From Nesterenkonia lacusekhoensis (GTDB lineage: Bacteria > Actinomycetota > Actinomycetes > Actinomycetales > Micrococcaceae): 64,000 nt of DNA. This document shows, one piece after another, positions 25,061-34,493 of the stretch; the stretch's first letter is position 1; each line of letters opens with the position of its first letter. A model generated the notes under the pieces. That model did no database searches, was not told where the DNA came from, and was given only the letters and a program-made list of their open reading frames with translations. The DNA lies in NCBI RefSeq assembly GCF_017876395.1, contig NZ_JAGINX010000001.1, forward strand, positions 682,001 to 746,000, given 5' to 3'. The translations under genes and the position numbers were made by a program.

Positions 25061-25426
25061 ATGAAAACTGTTCTCCCCACAGACTGCGGAAATGCGCCAA
25101 GAATCGCCATAGTCGGAGAGTTCGTCACCAACTGGGCGAAGCGCGACGCTGAGGCGATGGCAGCATGGTTGACCGACGACGTGGACTGGACAGTCGCCGG
25201 GCGTGAAGCCGCCAGCGACGAAGCCGCAGCCGACTTCGCGTGCCCGAGCAGCACCTCCGACTACCTCGAAGTCAACACGATCATCACGCACGGCCGGCTG
25301 GCATCCTGCGATGGCTTCGTCGATTCTGAGTCAGGTCGGGTGCACTTCAGCCACGTGTTCAGATTCGCCAGCACCTCGAAGGCCGCCAAGATCAAAGAAG
25401 CTCGAACGTACCTCACCCAAGAGTGA
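25061..25426 (+). CDS. SnoaL/NTF2-like small protein
   Basis: A 121-residue protein; VGEFVTNWAKRDAEAMAAWLTDDVDWTVAGRE is the classic start of the NTF2-like cone fold, and VHFSHVFRFASTSKAAKIKEARTYL fits its C-terminal strands. A strong ribosome-binding site GGAAGGGGG stands 7 bases before ATG 25061. Function unknown; such proteins can be isomerases or ligand-binding scaffolds. Confidence 0.75.
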   Translation: MKTVLPTDCGNAPRIAIVGEFVTNWAKRDAEAMAAWLTDDVDWTVAGREAASDEAAADFACPSSTSDYLEVNTIITHGRLASCDGFVDSESGRVHFSHVFRFASTSKAAKIKEARTYLTQE

Positions 25427-25517
25427 AGCAGGGTTTGCCGACATCCCAACCGGTTTCCTGCCGGCGCTCGTCCGACAGCGTGCGCGATCGGCCTGGCCTT
25501 GACCCGAGCAGTCTGCG

Positions 25518-26144
25518 TCAGTGATTCGTCCGGGACGTCACGTGCTTGCTGATGCGGTGTTCAAGTCCGACCTTCACTGACGGCCACTCAGTATCCAGGA
25601 TAGAGAAGACGACGGTGTCGCGGATGGTGCCGTTGTCCATGATGATGTGGTTGCGCAGGACCGCATCCTGTTTGGCGCCGAGACCTGCGATGGCGGCGCG
25701 TGACTGATGGTTGTGCCAATGCGTGCGGAACTCGACGGCGATGCACCCCAGCTCTTCAAACGCCCGGCTCAGCAGCAGGAGCTTCATCGCCGGGTTGATC
25801 CCGGTTCCTTGGGCATCTTGGCCGATCCACGTCGATCCGATCTCCAGACGACGATGCGCGGGGTTCAGGTTCAGGAACGTCGTCATGCCGACTGCTCTGC
25901 TGCTGGCGGGGTCGATGACCGCCCACGGCGCCAGACGATGTTCCGCGTGCATGTCGAGCCGGTTCCGGATTTCGTCGGTGACGTGATCGGGTGCGGGAAT
26001 TCGGGTGTACCAGGTCTTCCACAGCTCACCCGGGAGGACCGCCTGGGCCAAGTCATCCTGATGCTTCAGATCCAGGGGCTCAAGGCGAACCAGGTCATTC
26101 GACAAGACCGGCGTCTGGGAGTAGGTCTGTTCTGTGGCAGTCAC
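25518..26144 (-). CDS. GNAT acetyltransferase, RimJ/RimL type
   Basis: A 208-residue acetyltransferase: LVRLEPLDLKHQDDLAQAV at the start, LEIGSTWIGQDAQGTGINP for acetyl-CoA binding, and AVEFRTHWHNHQSRAAIAGLGA. GTG 26144 is preferred: AGGTGGGA is 9 bases upstream, whereas the frame extended to 26228 would enter the peptidase gene. It follows the M23 gene at 58 bases. Confidence 0.85.
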   Translation of the reverse strand: MTATEQTYSQTPVLSNDLVRLEPLDLKHQDDLAQAVLPGELWKTWYTRIPAPDHVTDEIRNRLDMHAEHRLAPWAVIDPASSRAVGMTTFLNLNPAHRRLEIGSTWIGQDAQGTGINPAMKLLLLSRAFEELGCIAVEFRTHWHNHQSRAAIAGLGAKQDAVLRNHIIMDNGTIRDTVVFSILDTEWPSVKVGLEHRISKHVTSRTNH

Positions 26145-26202
26145 TGGTACAGCATCCCACCTCAGGCGACCTCGGCGCTCGCCGCCGGGCGTGAGTTCTC
26201 TG

Positions 26203-26823
26203 CTATTCCGGGACGTCGATGACTTCACCGTTGTGGGGGATCTGGCCGTGGAACGTCAGCGGGACCGCCTGGGCTCGATCGACGTCGGCACGGTCTATCG
26301 CCTGGATGTGGAGGTGAGGTTCGGTGCTGTTGCCCGAGTTCCCACAGCGCGCGATGTGCTCGCCGGTGCGAACCCGCTCGCCCGGTCGCACCCGCACACT
26401 CGATTGCTGCAGGTGGCAGAGCACGACGACGACGCCGCGGCTCTCGATGAATACGTGGTTCCCCACAAGGGCGCGCCAGCCGCGCGATGCGCGTCCCCGC
26501 TGAGTCAGTGCGTAGCTGATAGAGGGGAATCCGCGGTGGGCGTGATGGTCGATCGCCGTGTCACTCGCTGCGATGACCCTCCCGTCGATCGGAGCGCGGA
26601 TCGGGCGACCGAAACCGATGAATCGGTCGGGCAGCTCTGGCCGCAGGAGAGAGATGAGGCGGATCGGCGCGCTGCGGCCGAGTGGTGAGATCGGAACAAA
26701 GTCGATGGCGTGCGCTGAGGCGAACGCCGCCGTGCCGTGGCTCGGCACGCGGTCAGCCGGGCTGTTCTGTACTCGCCAGATTCCTGTGAAGGGGTAGGCG
26801 ATGTCGAAGCAGGCGTCCATCAT
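26203..26823 (-). CDS. M23 family (LytM-like) metallopeptidase
   Basis: A protein of about 206 residues. The zinc site is seen as AHAIDFV (HxxxD) and, near the end, EPHLHIQAI (HxH), with HCGNSGN-like RCGNSGNST before it. There is no signal peptide, so it may be a cytoplasmic protein with the fold or be exported otherwise. The start is set at 26823, where GGAGGGAG precedes ATG. Confidence 0.8.
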   Translation of the reverse strand: MMDACFDIAYPFTGIWRVQNSPADRVPSHGTAAFASAHAIDFVPISPLGRSAPIRLISLLRPELPDRFIGFGRPIRAPIDGRVIAASDTAIDHHAHRGFPSISYALTQRGRASRGWRALVGNHVFIESRGVVVVLCHLQQSSVRVRPGERVRTGEHIARCGNSGNSTEPHLHIQAIDRADVDRAQAVPLTFHGQIPHNGEVIDVPE

Positions 26824-27005
26824 TGCTCCCTCCATCACAATCATGTCATGAGGCGGGGTCTTCTCGGCGTCTCACGGGTCGCAGAAGAAGGCGGCCATCG
26901 CGGCGCCGGCAGTCACTCCACGATTGGGCCATTGTGTAGTCTCGGGATCAGAGCGAGGCACGTTCCGAAGAGAATGGCGCGGAACGCATCACAGAAGGAG
27001 ACCCC

Positions 27006-27809
27006 ATGGAACATCCCTTGGCCGGACGCACAGCTGTGGTCACAGGGGTGAGCCGGAGCAGGGGCATCGGTGCGGCCGTGGCGCGCCGCCTGGCCGCCAG
27101 CGGCGCCGATCTCGTGGTCCAGCATCATCGGGCGCATGACGCCGAGCAGCCGTGGGGCGCTGACGACCTTGCCGACGTGTTGGCGGAGGTGCGTAGTCAC
27201 CTCACTCCGGGCGCTTCTCTCCACGACATCGCAGCGGATCTGACGGAGCCGGACGCTCCGCAGCAGATGATCGAGCAGGCGCTCGCTGCGTCCGGGCCGC
27301 TGGACATTCTCGTCTGCGTCCATGCGCGCTCCGGTGGCGACGGGGCCTTGGCGGAGATCTCTGCGAATGATCTGGATGGTCACTGGGGCGCGGATGCCCG
27401 TTCGGTCCTCTTGGCTACGAAAGCATTCGCGGAGGTTCACGATCCAGCTCGGCCCGGTGGTCGCGTCGTGTGGATGACTTCTGGTCAGCAGAAGGGTCCT
27501 ATGCCCGGGGAGGTGGCCTATGCCGCAGCCAAGGGTGCCTTGGCAGGGGTGACGGCGACGGTCGCAGACGAGCTGGTCGAGCGCGGCATCGTCCTCAACT
27601 CTGTGAACCCCGGCCCGGTGAACACCGGGTTCCTCGATTCCGGGCAGGGGATCGATGATGCGACTCTGGACTCTCTGAGGCAGAGGTTCCCGTCCGGACG
27701 CTTCGGCACTCCGGATGATCCTGCACGGCTGATCGGCTGGCTTGTCAGCGATGAGGCGGAATGGATCGTCGGCCAGGTGATCGACAGCGAGGGCGGCTTC
27801 CGACGTTAG
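27006..27809 (+). CDS. Short-chain dehydrogenase/reductase
   Basis: A 267-residue SDR. The cofactor loop is AVVTGVSRSRGIGAAVARRL; the catalytic Tyr/Lys are in VAYAAAKGALAG (YxxxK) with Ser in VWMTSGQQ. The C-terminal PDDPARLIGWLVSDEAEWIVG and QVIDSEGG is like FabG-type enzymes. AGAAGGAGA gives a strong ribosome-binding site. Substrate unknown. Confidence 0.9.
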   Translation: MEHPLAGRTAVVTGVSRSRGIGAAVARRLAASGADLVVQHHRAHDAEQPWGADDLADVLAEVRSHLTPGASLHDIAADLTEPDAPQQMIEQALAASGPLDILVCVHARSGGDGALAEISANDLDGHWGADARSVLLATKAFAEVHDPARPGGRVVWMTSGQQKGPMPGEVAYAAAKGALAGVTATVADELVERGIVLNSVNPGPVNTGFLDSGQGIDDATLDSLRQRFPSGRFGTPDDPARLIGWLVSDEAEWIVGQVIDSEGGFRR

Positions 27810-27875
27810 CCAGAGCGTCTCAACAGCCTGGTGCAGCGCTTAGCATCCCATGCCGGTCCGTCCTAGGCTGGGCCT

Positions 27876-28421
27876 GTGAGCAGACCCCATGACAGCACAG
27901 ACGGCAGTGCGGCGATGCCGCACTCATCGACTGGCCCTGAGCCGGATGCGTCAGACTCGGCCCAACCTGTCGGCGACTCCACGAGCAGGTCAGGCAGTGT
28001 CTCGGAGCCGTGGATCCGCAGAGGTCGGATGGAAGACGTTCCTGCACTTCTCGCGTTCTGGGACAAGGCGGGGGAGAACGCCGGACGTCCGGGGGACGAC
28101 GCTGAGCTGACCGAGAATCTGCTTCTGCGGGACCCTGACTCCATCATCATCGCCGAGTCAGACGGAGGGATCGTCGGGACCGTCATCGCAGGGTGGGATG
28201 GTTGGCGTGCGCATATGTACCGCCTGGCCGTCGATCCGGATTCGCGCGGGCAAGGGATCGGGCGGCGCCTGACGCGCGCGGCTGAGGAGCGCCTGAAGTC
28301 TCTCGGAGCGGTGAGATTCGACGCGATGGTGCTTTCGGGCAACACTGCCGGCGAAGCGGCTTGGGAAGCGATGGGCTATCGGCCCCAGAACGACTGGACC
28401 CGCTGGATCCGCTTCGCCTGA
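27876..28421 (+). CDS. GNAT acetyltransferase
   Basis: A 181-residue protein. After a Ser/Gly/Pro-rich first 45 residues, the fold begins at IRRGRMEDVPALLAFWDKAG; the acetyl-CoA motif is LAVDPDSRGQGIGRRLT. C-terminal GNTAGEAAWEAMGYRPQNDWTR. It starts at GTG. Thirteen bases separate it from a second acetyltransferase gene. Confidence 0.88.
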   Translation: MSRPHDSTDGSAAMPHSSTGPEPDASDSAQPVGDSTSRSGSVSEPWIRRGRMEDVPALLAFWDKAGENAGRPGDDAELTENLLLRDPDSIIIAESDGGIVGTVIAGWDGWRAHMYRLAVDPDSRGQGIGRRLTRAAEERLKSLGAVRFDAMVLSGNTAGEAAWEAMGYRPQNDWTRWIRFA

Positions 28422-28433
28422 GGCGGTCCTAGC

Positions 28434-28955
28434 ATGGCTCTTATGGAGATTCGTCTTGCCGCCTTCACTGATTGTGCGCGCCTGCAGCAGATCGAATGTG
28501 CTGCCGGGGAAGTGTTCCGAACAGTCGGCATGCCGCAGATCGCCGACGACGCCCCGCCGAGCGTCGAGGAGCTCGAAGGATACGTCCGGAGGGGATCGGC
28601 ATGGGTGGCAGCGACTGACCCTGATGTCCCGGAGGCGTATCTGCTGGCTGATCGGATTGATGATGTGCTGCACATCGAACAGGTCTCCGTGGATCCCACC
28701 TACGCACGGTTGGGGCGTGGCCGTGAACTGATCGAGCATGCTGCCAGGCAGGCTGCGGAGCTGTCCTGCTCTGCGCTGACCCTGACGGCCTTCGTGACCG
28801 TGCCATGGAACGCTCCGTACTACCGCAGGCTCGGGTTCATGGAAATCCCCGATGGCGGCCTCAGCCCTGGACTTGCTGCGGTTCGGCGTCGAGAAGCCGA
28901 GATCGGTCTGGACCGCTGGCCCCGGACCGCCATGCGCAGGACCCTGGCCTATTGA
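28434..28955 (+). CDS. GNAT acetyltransferase
   Basis: A 173-residue protein: MEIRLAAFTDCARLQQIE at the start, VSVDPTYARLGRGRELIEHA for cofactor binding, and NAPYYRRLGFMEIPDG. It forms a two-gene unit with the preceding acetyltransferase, and the two may share a promoter. Confidence 0.88.
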   Translation: MALMEIRLAAFTDCARLQQIECAAGEVFRTVGMPQIADDAPPSVEELEGYVRRGSAWVAATDPDVPEAYLLADRIDDVLHIEQVSVDPTYARLGRGRELIEHAARQAAELSCSALTLTAFVTVPWNAPYYRRLGFMEIPDGGLSPGLAAVRRREAEIGLDRWPRTAMRRTLAY

Positions 28956-29012
28956 TCTGCCGCCCCTCCGAGAGGCCTGAAGCGCCGCTGAAGGTCTCAG
29001 CGGTGCGGGGGT

Positions 29013-29405
29013 CTACTTCCCGCGGATCTCGCGGCGTGCCTGGCCGATGATCCGGTCGCGGCGGAACAGCTGCTCCAAGTGCGCCATCTGGGCGTCCACC
29101 TGACCTGTGCCGTTGGAGAAGGCCTCGAGAGTCTCTTGGTACTGCTTCTCGAACGCTGCCCAGTCCTTCTTCTTCAGCTGAGGGGCCAGAGAACGCAGCT
29201 CTTCGATGGCAGGCTGAGCCTCAGCACCCTGTGCATGAGCCTCTGCGGTGACCTCAGCCAGCAGCAGAAGCTCACCTTTCCGATCGAGGCCTTTGCCGGA
29301 CGAGTCGAACTTGTCCATCAGCCCGAACCCGCCGACCAGGACGAGCAGCGCCAGCACGCAGCCGAACACCAGCAGCAGAATCTCGAGGGCGCTCCACCCG
29401 TCCAT
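29013..29405 (-). CDS. Hypothetical membrane-anchored protein
   Basis: A 130-residue protein with one N-terminal helix (ALEILLLVFGCVLALLVLVGGFG) and a charged helical domain rich in Lys, Glu and Gln (APQLKKKDWAAFEKQYQETLEAF) that may be coiled. GAGAGGAACGGT precedes the ATG at 29405. Not recognised; small membrane proteins like this occur widely in Micrococcales. Confidence 0.65.
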   Translation of the reverse strand: MDGWSALEILLLVFGCVLALLVLVGGFGLMDKFDSSGKGLDRKGELLLLAEVTAEAHAQGAEAQPAIEELRSLAPQLKKKDWAAFEKQYQETLEAFSNGTGQVDAQMAHLEQLFRRDRIIGQARREIRGK

Positions 29406-29499
29406 ACCGTTCCTCTCATCGGTGACTCTGCCTGTGAGTCTAGTGAACCGCTGTGGTGGCCGGGAACTGCGTCCCGCACCGTTCTCGCTCAGGCGGTGA

Positions 29500-30273
29500 C
29501 TACGAGCCCTCCACGTGGACCGACAGCCCCGTCTCGCCGGGACGGATGTGGGGTTGGAGCGCCCAATCGTCCGTGTAGTCCCCGGTGAACTGGGCGCGGT
29601 AGGGGATGGGCTCTTCCTCGAACAGCAGGTCAAGGCGGGTCAGCAGACTGTCCCGTGCGGCGTCATAGTCTTCGGTGAAGTCTGCGCTGGGCAGTGCCCA
29701 CGGTTTCAGGGCGCTCATGCCTGTATAGGCGAAGGTTCCGTGGAGCAGCCCGAAAAGCAGCTCCTCGAGCTCCCCGCTCTTGCCCCGTGGCCCGATCGAC
29801 GCAGGACGGTCGCCGATCGTTACTGCGGCCAGGGCACGTCTGCCGGTGAAAGGGCCCTGTTCGTAACGCAGCCGTCGCCCGGTTGCGGGGTCCTTGCCGA
29901 AGGCGAAGCCGCTGATGAAGACGCGGTCGAACCAGCCCTTCAGGATGGCTGGCATCCCATACCACCACAGCGGAAACTGCACGACGACGGCGTCGGCCTG
30001 CCGCAGCTTTGCCTGCTCAGCCCGCACGTCCTCAGGCAGCCGCTCTTCTGTGTAGGCACGGCGGGTATCGGAGCTGACACGGAAGCGCTCCTCCTCAGGG
30101 ATCCCAGCGTCCGTGCGTGTGACCACAGGATTCCACTCCATGGCATAGAGATCAGATTCCAGCACGCGCACGCCATGGGAGCTCAGATGCCGGAGCCCGT
30201 CACCGCGCAGGGTGGCGTTCAGGGAGTGTCGTTCGGGGTGGGCGCTCAGCCAGAGCACTGTTCGTCGCGTCAT
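29500..30273 (-). CDS. NAD(P)H-quinone oxidoreductase, flavodoxin-like fold
   Basis: A 257-residue flavoprotein of the MdaB/NQO type. VLWLSAHPERHSLNATL binds the flavin phosphate, AVVVQFPLWWYGMPAILKGWFDRVF is the hallmark core, and FTGRRALAAVTIGDRP follows. It reduces quinones with two electrons in the cytoplasm. It is divergent from the HxlR regulator (67 bases between), which probably controls it. Confidence 0.9.
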   Translation of the reverse strand: MTRRTVLWLSAHPERHSLNATLRGDGLRHLSSHGVRVLESDLYAMEWNPVVTRTDAGIPEEERFRVSSDTRRAYTEERLPEDVRAEQAKLRQADAVVVQFPLWWYGMPAILKGWFDRVFISGFAFGKDPATGRRLRYEQGPFTGRRALAAVTIGDRPASIGPRGKSGELEELLFGLLHGTFAYTGMSALKPWALPSADFTEDYDAARDSLLTRLDLLFEEEPIPYRAQFTGDYTDDWALQPHIRPGETGLSVHVEGS

Positions 30274-30340
30274 AGGGATATCCTCGAGCTCAGGAGCAGC
30301 TCATGGAAGTACGGACAGTTTTGTCCTCAGGGAGGTCAGG

Positions 30341-31261
30341 ATGCGGTTGCCAGTTCAGCGAGCCATGGAAGTCTGCCCTGTCGAGGTGGCGGTCTCGATC
30401 GTCGGCGGAACATGGAAGCTCACAGTGATCAAGCATCTGATGGAGGGGACCCAGCGATTCGGTGAGCTGAGCCGAATGGTCCCACTGGCCAACCGCAAGA
30501 CTCTGACCCGGCAGCTGCGCGAATTGGAGGAGGACGGGGTCGTCCACCGGGAGATCTACCCAGAAGTTCCTCCGAAGGTGGAGTACTCCCTGACGGCACT
30601 CGGCCAAGAGCTGGTTTCCGTCATCGAGGCGATGAACACCTGGGGTTCTCACTACAGCAGTCATCAGAACTCAGACACAGCAGATCCGCCCACGCCTCAG
30701 CGCCGCTCCCTCTCAGCTGACAGGCCGCCCCAGGAGGATCATATGACCGAGACATTGCAGATCAGAATGCCGCTGCCGGCTGACGAGGAGCAGGTGCGTG
30801 CGGCTCAGGCGGAACTCGCGGCAGAGGACTTCGACTTCTCCTTCCAGAAGCCTGAGCAGAGCTGGGAGGACTACCTCGAGGGGCTTCGCAGGGAGCATGA
30901 GGGCGTGGACCTCGCGCCGGGACGGGTACCTGCCACGATGTTCCTCGGCACAGTGGGGGAGGAGGTCGTAGGCCGCGTCCACATCAGGCATGAGCTGACC
31001 CCCACGCTCAGAGAAATGGGCGGTCATATCGGCTATGCAGTGCGACCGCAGCACCGGCGCCGCGGCTACGCCACCCAGATGCTGCGCCTGGGGCTGCAGA
31101 AGCTGCGTGAGCTCGGCGTCGAACAGGCGCTGGTCACCTGTGAAGACACGAACCTCGGTTCCATCCGCACCATCGAGGCCTGCGGCGGAGTGCTGGAGGA
31201 CATCGCCGGACAGCCCGGTACTGCACCTATGCGTCGGTATTGGGTCGACCTGGTCGGCTGA
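30341..31261 (+). CDS. HxlR-type regulator fused in frame to a GNAT acetyltransferase
   Basis: One open frame of 306 residues. Residues 1-110 are an HxlR winged helix: MEVCPVEVAVSIVGGTWKL, RFGELSRMV, NRKTLTRQLRELEEDGVV and VEYSLTALG. A Ser/Pro-rich linker (about 111-134) follows with no stop, then a GNAT domain with YAVRPQHRRRGYATQMLRLG. An internal ATG at 30743 has a strong CAGGAGGATC ribosome-binding site, so a free acetyltransferase could be made as well. HxlR proteins commonly respond to electrophiles or quinones and control the neighbouring reductase. Confidence 0.75.
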   Translation: MRLPVQRAMEVCPVEVAVSIVGGTWKLTVIKHLMEGTQRFGELSRMVPLANRKTLTRQLRELEEDGVVHREIYPEVPPKVEYSLTALGQELVSVIEAMNTWGSHYSSHQNSDTADPPTPQRRSLSADRPPQEDHMTETLQIRMPLPADEEQVRAAQAELAAEDFDFSFQKPEQSWEDYLEGLRREHEGVDLAPGRVPATMFLGTVGEEVVGRVHIRHELTPTLREMGGHIGYAVRPQHRRRGYATQMLRLGLQKLRELGVEQALVTCEDTNLGSIRTIEACGGVLEDIAGQPGTAPMRRYWVDLVG

Positions 31262-31286
31262 GCCCGATCTTCCACTCACGTGCAGT

Positions 31287-31784
31287 TCACGGCCGAGGCG
31301 TCTGCCAGCGCACCATGCGATGTTCGAGGCCCACAGGGTCGGTCTTCGTCGTCCCGTCGAACTCGAAGCCCTCCCGGCGGTAGAAGGTGATGGCCCGCTG
31401 GTTGCCGTCGAGCACCCAGAGGAACGCCGGCTCTCCTGCGATGGCGGCGGCCAGCAGCTCATGCCCCAGGCCGGTCCCATAGGCCTCTGCCCGGACGTAG
31501 AGGGCTATCAGCTGAAGGGAGGGGACGCCCTGGTCCTCCGCGTCTGGGGAAGGGCCGAACCCGGCGAAGCCGAGCAGGCGTCCGGCGTCGTCCGAGGCGA
31601 GCAGATGATCCTCCTCGGATCCTTCGATCCGTCGGCGCCAGGTCTCGATGCGCGCCTGCCGACGGTGCCGGCGGTCCTGCAGGATCTCTTCTGCGATCAG
31701 GCCGGCATAGGCCTCATCCCACACATCCAGGTGCAGGTCCGTCAGTGCTTCAGCATCGTCAGGAACAGCGGGGCGGATGCGCAT
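31287..31784 (-). CDS. GNAT acetyltransferase
   Basis: A 165-residue protein: MRIRPAVPDDAEALTDLHLDVWDEAYAG, then LIALYVRAEAYGTGLGHELL and VLDGNQRAITFYRREGFEFDG. It follows the NhaC-type gene with only 9 bases between, so the two are co-transcribed. Substrate unknown. Confidence 0.9.
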   Translation of the reverse strand: MRIRPAVPDDAEALTDLHLDVWDEAYAGLIAEEILQDRRHRRQARIETWRRRIEGSEEDHLLASDDAGRLLGFAGFGPSPDAEDQGVPSLQLIALYVRAEAYGTGLGHELLAAAIAGEPAFLWVLDGNQRAITFYRREGFEFDGTTKTDPVGLEHRMVRWQTPRP

Positions 31785-31793
31785 GCCGTGAGC

Positions 31794-33395
31794 CTACTGC
31801 AGGGCCTCTGCCGGCTCCTTTGCCGCCACGGGCGTGGTCAGAGCCTTCATCAGCACCACGAAGATCGCCAGCCCGACGCCGAGCACCACCAGTCCCAGCA
31901 CCACGCTTCCGGACAGAGCCAGGGCCACGTAGGCCAAAGTGGCGCAGACCGAGGCGCTGAGGACGTAGGGAAGCTGGGTCACCACGTGGGTGATCACATT
32001 GCAGCTGGAGCCGGTGGCCGAGAGGATCGTGGTGTCCGAGATGGGGGAGGCGTGGTCGCCTGCGACGGCTCCGGCCAGCACGGCACCGAGCACCGGAAGC
32101 AGCAGGTCCGGCTGGTCCATGGAGTTGATGATGCCCCCGGCGATGGGCAGCAGGAGACCGAAGGATCCCCAGGAGGTGCCGGTGGCGAAGGACATCGCTC
32201 CGGCCACGATGAACACCACCGGAGCCAGCCAGCCGGCGGAGATCTGCGAGGCCTCCACCAGTTCGCCCAAGAAGTCGCCGGTGCCCAGCTGTTCGATCAG
32301 ATCGCCCAGCATCCAGGCAGGGATGAGGATGGCGATGGCCGGAAGCATGGACTTCACGCCCTCGATCCAGCCGCGGGCAAAGGTGGACCGCGCGAACTGC
32401 GGGTTCTTCCGGGTGTTGCGCAGACAGTAGTAGACCGCCGCGGCCAGGCCCAACAGTCCACCGACCATCAGAGCCGCACTGGCATCGGTCTCTGCCAAGA
32501 TGTCGAAGATGTCCCAGGTTCCGGCGGCCCGCTGGCCGGTCCAGACGATGCCGGCGAACACGCCGATCACCAGCAGTGCGAAGGGCACGATCAGTGCACG
32601 GCGGGCACCGGGGTCATGGACCGGCAGATCGTCGGAGAGCTGCCCCGGCACATCGACGGCCGGGTCGAAGAGCTCGCCGCTGGTCAGGGCGCGCCGCTCC
32701 TCGGTGCGCATGCTGCCCAGGTCGATGCGGAAGAAGATGACCAGCCACACCATGATGGCCGCGCCGATGGCGTAGAAGTTGGAGACCGCAGCACCCAGGA
32801 ACGCTTGGACGCTGCTCATCGACAGCGAGGAGGCGGCGATGATCGGCACCAGGATGCCCATGATGTAGGCGCCCCAGCTGGAGACCGGGGAGAGCACGGA
32901 GACCGGAGCGGAGGTGGAGTCGATGATGTAGGCCAGCTTCGCCCGGGAGACTCGGTGCTGGTCGGTCACCGGCCGGGAGATCTGCCCGACCGCCAGCGCG
33001 TTGAAGTAGTCGTCGATGAAGATGACGATGCCCAGGATGGCCGGCAGGAACATCGCTCCAGGCCGCTTTTCGATCCGCTTCATCGCCCACAGGGCGAAGG
33101 CCGTGGTGCCGCCGGACATCATGATGAAGGCGGCGATCACACCGAGCACCAGCAGGAACGCCACGATGTAGACCGACCAGGTGTTGACCTCCCCGTCGGC
33201 CCAGAAGTTCGCGGCGAAGGCGTCCCAAACGGCGCGCAGAGCGCTCAGCGGGTTGAGGTCGTGGATCAGCAGTGCGGCGGCGAGCACGCCTGAGCCGAGG
33301 CTGATCAGCACCTTTCGCGTGAGGATCACCAGTGTCAGCGCCAGCACCGGCGGCGCCAGTGTCAGGACCGGGTACTCCGTGATGAGGTCGCTCAT
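31794..33395 (-). CDS. NhaC family Na+/H+ antiporter-like permease
   Basis: A 533-residue membrane protein with about 12 helices. It has FIDDYFNALAVGQISRPVTD, a well conserved NhaC-family segment, VSSWGAYIMGIL, and FATGTSWGSFGLLLPIAGG followed by GDHASPISDTTILSATGSSC. The family exchanges sodium for protons or organic anions across the cytoplasmic membrane. The direction of transport and substrate cannot be read from sequence; a salt-tolerance role suits the betaine genes. Confidence 0.88.
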   Translation of the reverse strand: MSDLITEYPVLTLAPPVLALTLVILTRKVLISLGSGVLAAALLIHDLNPLSALRAVWDAFAANFWADGEVNTWSVYIVAFLLVLGVIAAFIMMSGGTTAFALWAMKRIEKRPGAMFLPAILGIVIFIDDYFNALAVGQISRPVTDQHRVSRAKLAYIIDSTSAPVSVLSPVSSWGAYIMGILVPIIAASSLSMSSVQAFLGAAVSNFYAIGAAIMVWLVIFFRIDLGSMRTEERRALTSGELFDPAVDVPGQLSDDLPVHDPGARRALIVPFALLVIGVFAGIVWTGQRAAGTWDIFDILAETDASAALMVGGLLGLAAAVYYCLRNTRKNPQFARSTFARGWIEGVKSMLPAIAILIPAWMLGDLIEQLGTGDFLGELVEASQISAGWLAPVVFIVAGAMSFATGTSWGSFGLLLPIAGGIINSMDQPDLLLPVLGAVLAGAVAGDHASPISDTTILSATGSSCNVITHVVTQLPYVLSASVCATLAYVALALSGSVVLGLVVLGVGLAIFVVLMKALTTPVAAKEPAEALQ

Positions 33396-33647
33396 AGGGG
33401 CCTTTCAGGGGGATCCGCGCAGGCGGGGGTGCTGGTGCTCAGTGTAGGGCTCGGGCGTGCGAGCGCAGGGCAGGTATGCTCGTACGCGCCGGAAGACGTG
33501 CCCCGGAGGGCCGTGCCCGGTGATGAACATCGAAACTGGACCGGGTGATTCTACCGTGTCAGTTCCGCGCCGTCGCATCGGCGCCGACGTCGGGGTCCGT
33601 GGCACGTCGCTCGGCACCGGAGGGGCCCGTCATGGAAAGATGGAGCG

Positions 33648-34379
33648 GTGACTTCACCTGTTGTGCTCTTCGACCTGGACGGAACGCTCGTGGACCCCGC
33701 TGGAGCGATCACCGGCGGCATCGCTGCGGCATTGGAGGCTCACGGGATCGAAGTCCCGGATGAGCAGACGCTGAAGAGCTTCATCGGCCCACCCCTGCAG
33801 ACCAGTCTGATCGTGCTGCCCGGTGTCACCGAGGAGCTGATCCCGCAGCTCATCGACCACTACCGCGAGGGCTACATCCGTGAGGGTATGGCCGCCAGCG
33901 AGGTCTACCCGGGCATCCGTGAGCTGCTGGAGGCGCTGCGCGCCGAAGGGGTGCTGCTGGCCGTGGCCACGTCCAAGCCGGAGCCCCAGGCCGTGCGTCT
34001 GCTGAAGATCCAGGGACTGCTCGACCTCTTCGACGTGGTGTCCGGCTCCGATCCCGATGAGACCGTCCCGCACACCAGCAAAGGTCCCATCCTCGCCTCG
34101 GCTCTGGAGCGGCTGCCGCAGGCAGAGGCGTCTGCCCCGATGGTCATGGTGGGGGACCGGAAGTTCGACGTCGAGGGCGCGGCTCGCAACACGATGCCTT
34201 GCATCGGTGTGACCTGGGGATATGCGCCCGAAGGCGAGTTGGAGGCCCATGGTGCGGCCGCCGTCGTGAGTTCGGCGGACGAGCTGCGCCGGCAGATCAC
34301 TGAACAGCTCGACGAACAGCTCGGCGCACAGCGGGCCGGAGAGCATGCGGAAGCCTCTGCTCAGCAGATGACCAGCTGA
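33648..34379 (+). CDS. HAD hydrolase, phosphoglycolate phosphatase-like
   Basis: A 243-residue phosphatase: motif I VVLFDLDGTLVDPAGAI, motif II VATSKPEPQAV, motif III Lys in PHTSKGPILASALE, motif IV MVMVGDRKFDVEGAARN. The cap domain between motifs I and II fits Gph/PpaX. The last 30 residues are Glu/Gln/Ala-rich and probably disordered. About 250 bases without a gene precede it. Confidence 0.9.
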   Translation: MTSPVVLFDLDGTLVDPAGAITGGIAAALEAHGIEVPDEQTLKSFIGPPLQTSLIVLPGVTEELIPQLIDHYREGYIREGMAASEVYPGIRELLEALRAEGVLLAVATSKPEPQAVRLLKIQGLLDLFDVVSGSDPDETVPHTSKGPILASALERLPQAEASAPMVMVGDRKFDVEGAARNTMPCIGVTWGYAPEGELEAHGAAAVVSSADELRRQITEQLDEQLGAQRAGEHAEASAQQMTS

Positions 34380-34493
34380 CCTGGGCTGACGTCCAGTGGG
34401 TTCGGGCTGACGTCCAGGCAGTGCCATGGTCTATGGACGTGATTGAAGGTTGTGCTTGAACTGCGGCACAGGCCCTGCCGTAGGTTGCTGTCC

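Noticed and set aside
25715-25760. AVEFRT reading on the minus strand, similar to the ychF-end repeat
   Set aside because: It is the normal motif of RimJ/RimL-type acetyltransferases inside the gene at 25518-26144, in the wrong orientation and without a stop, so it was not counted as a repeat.
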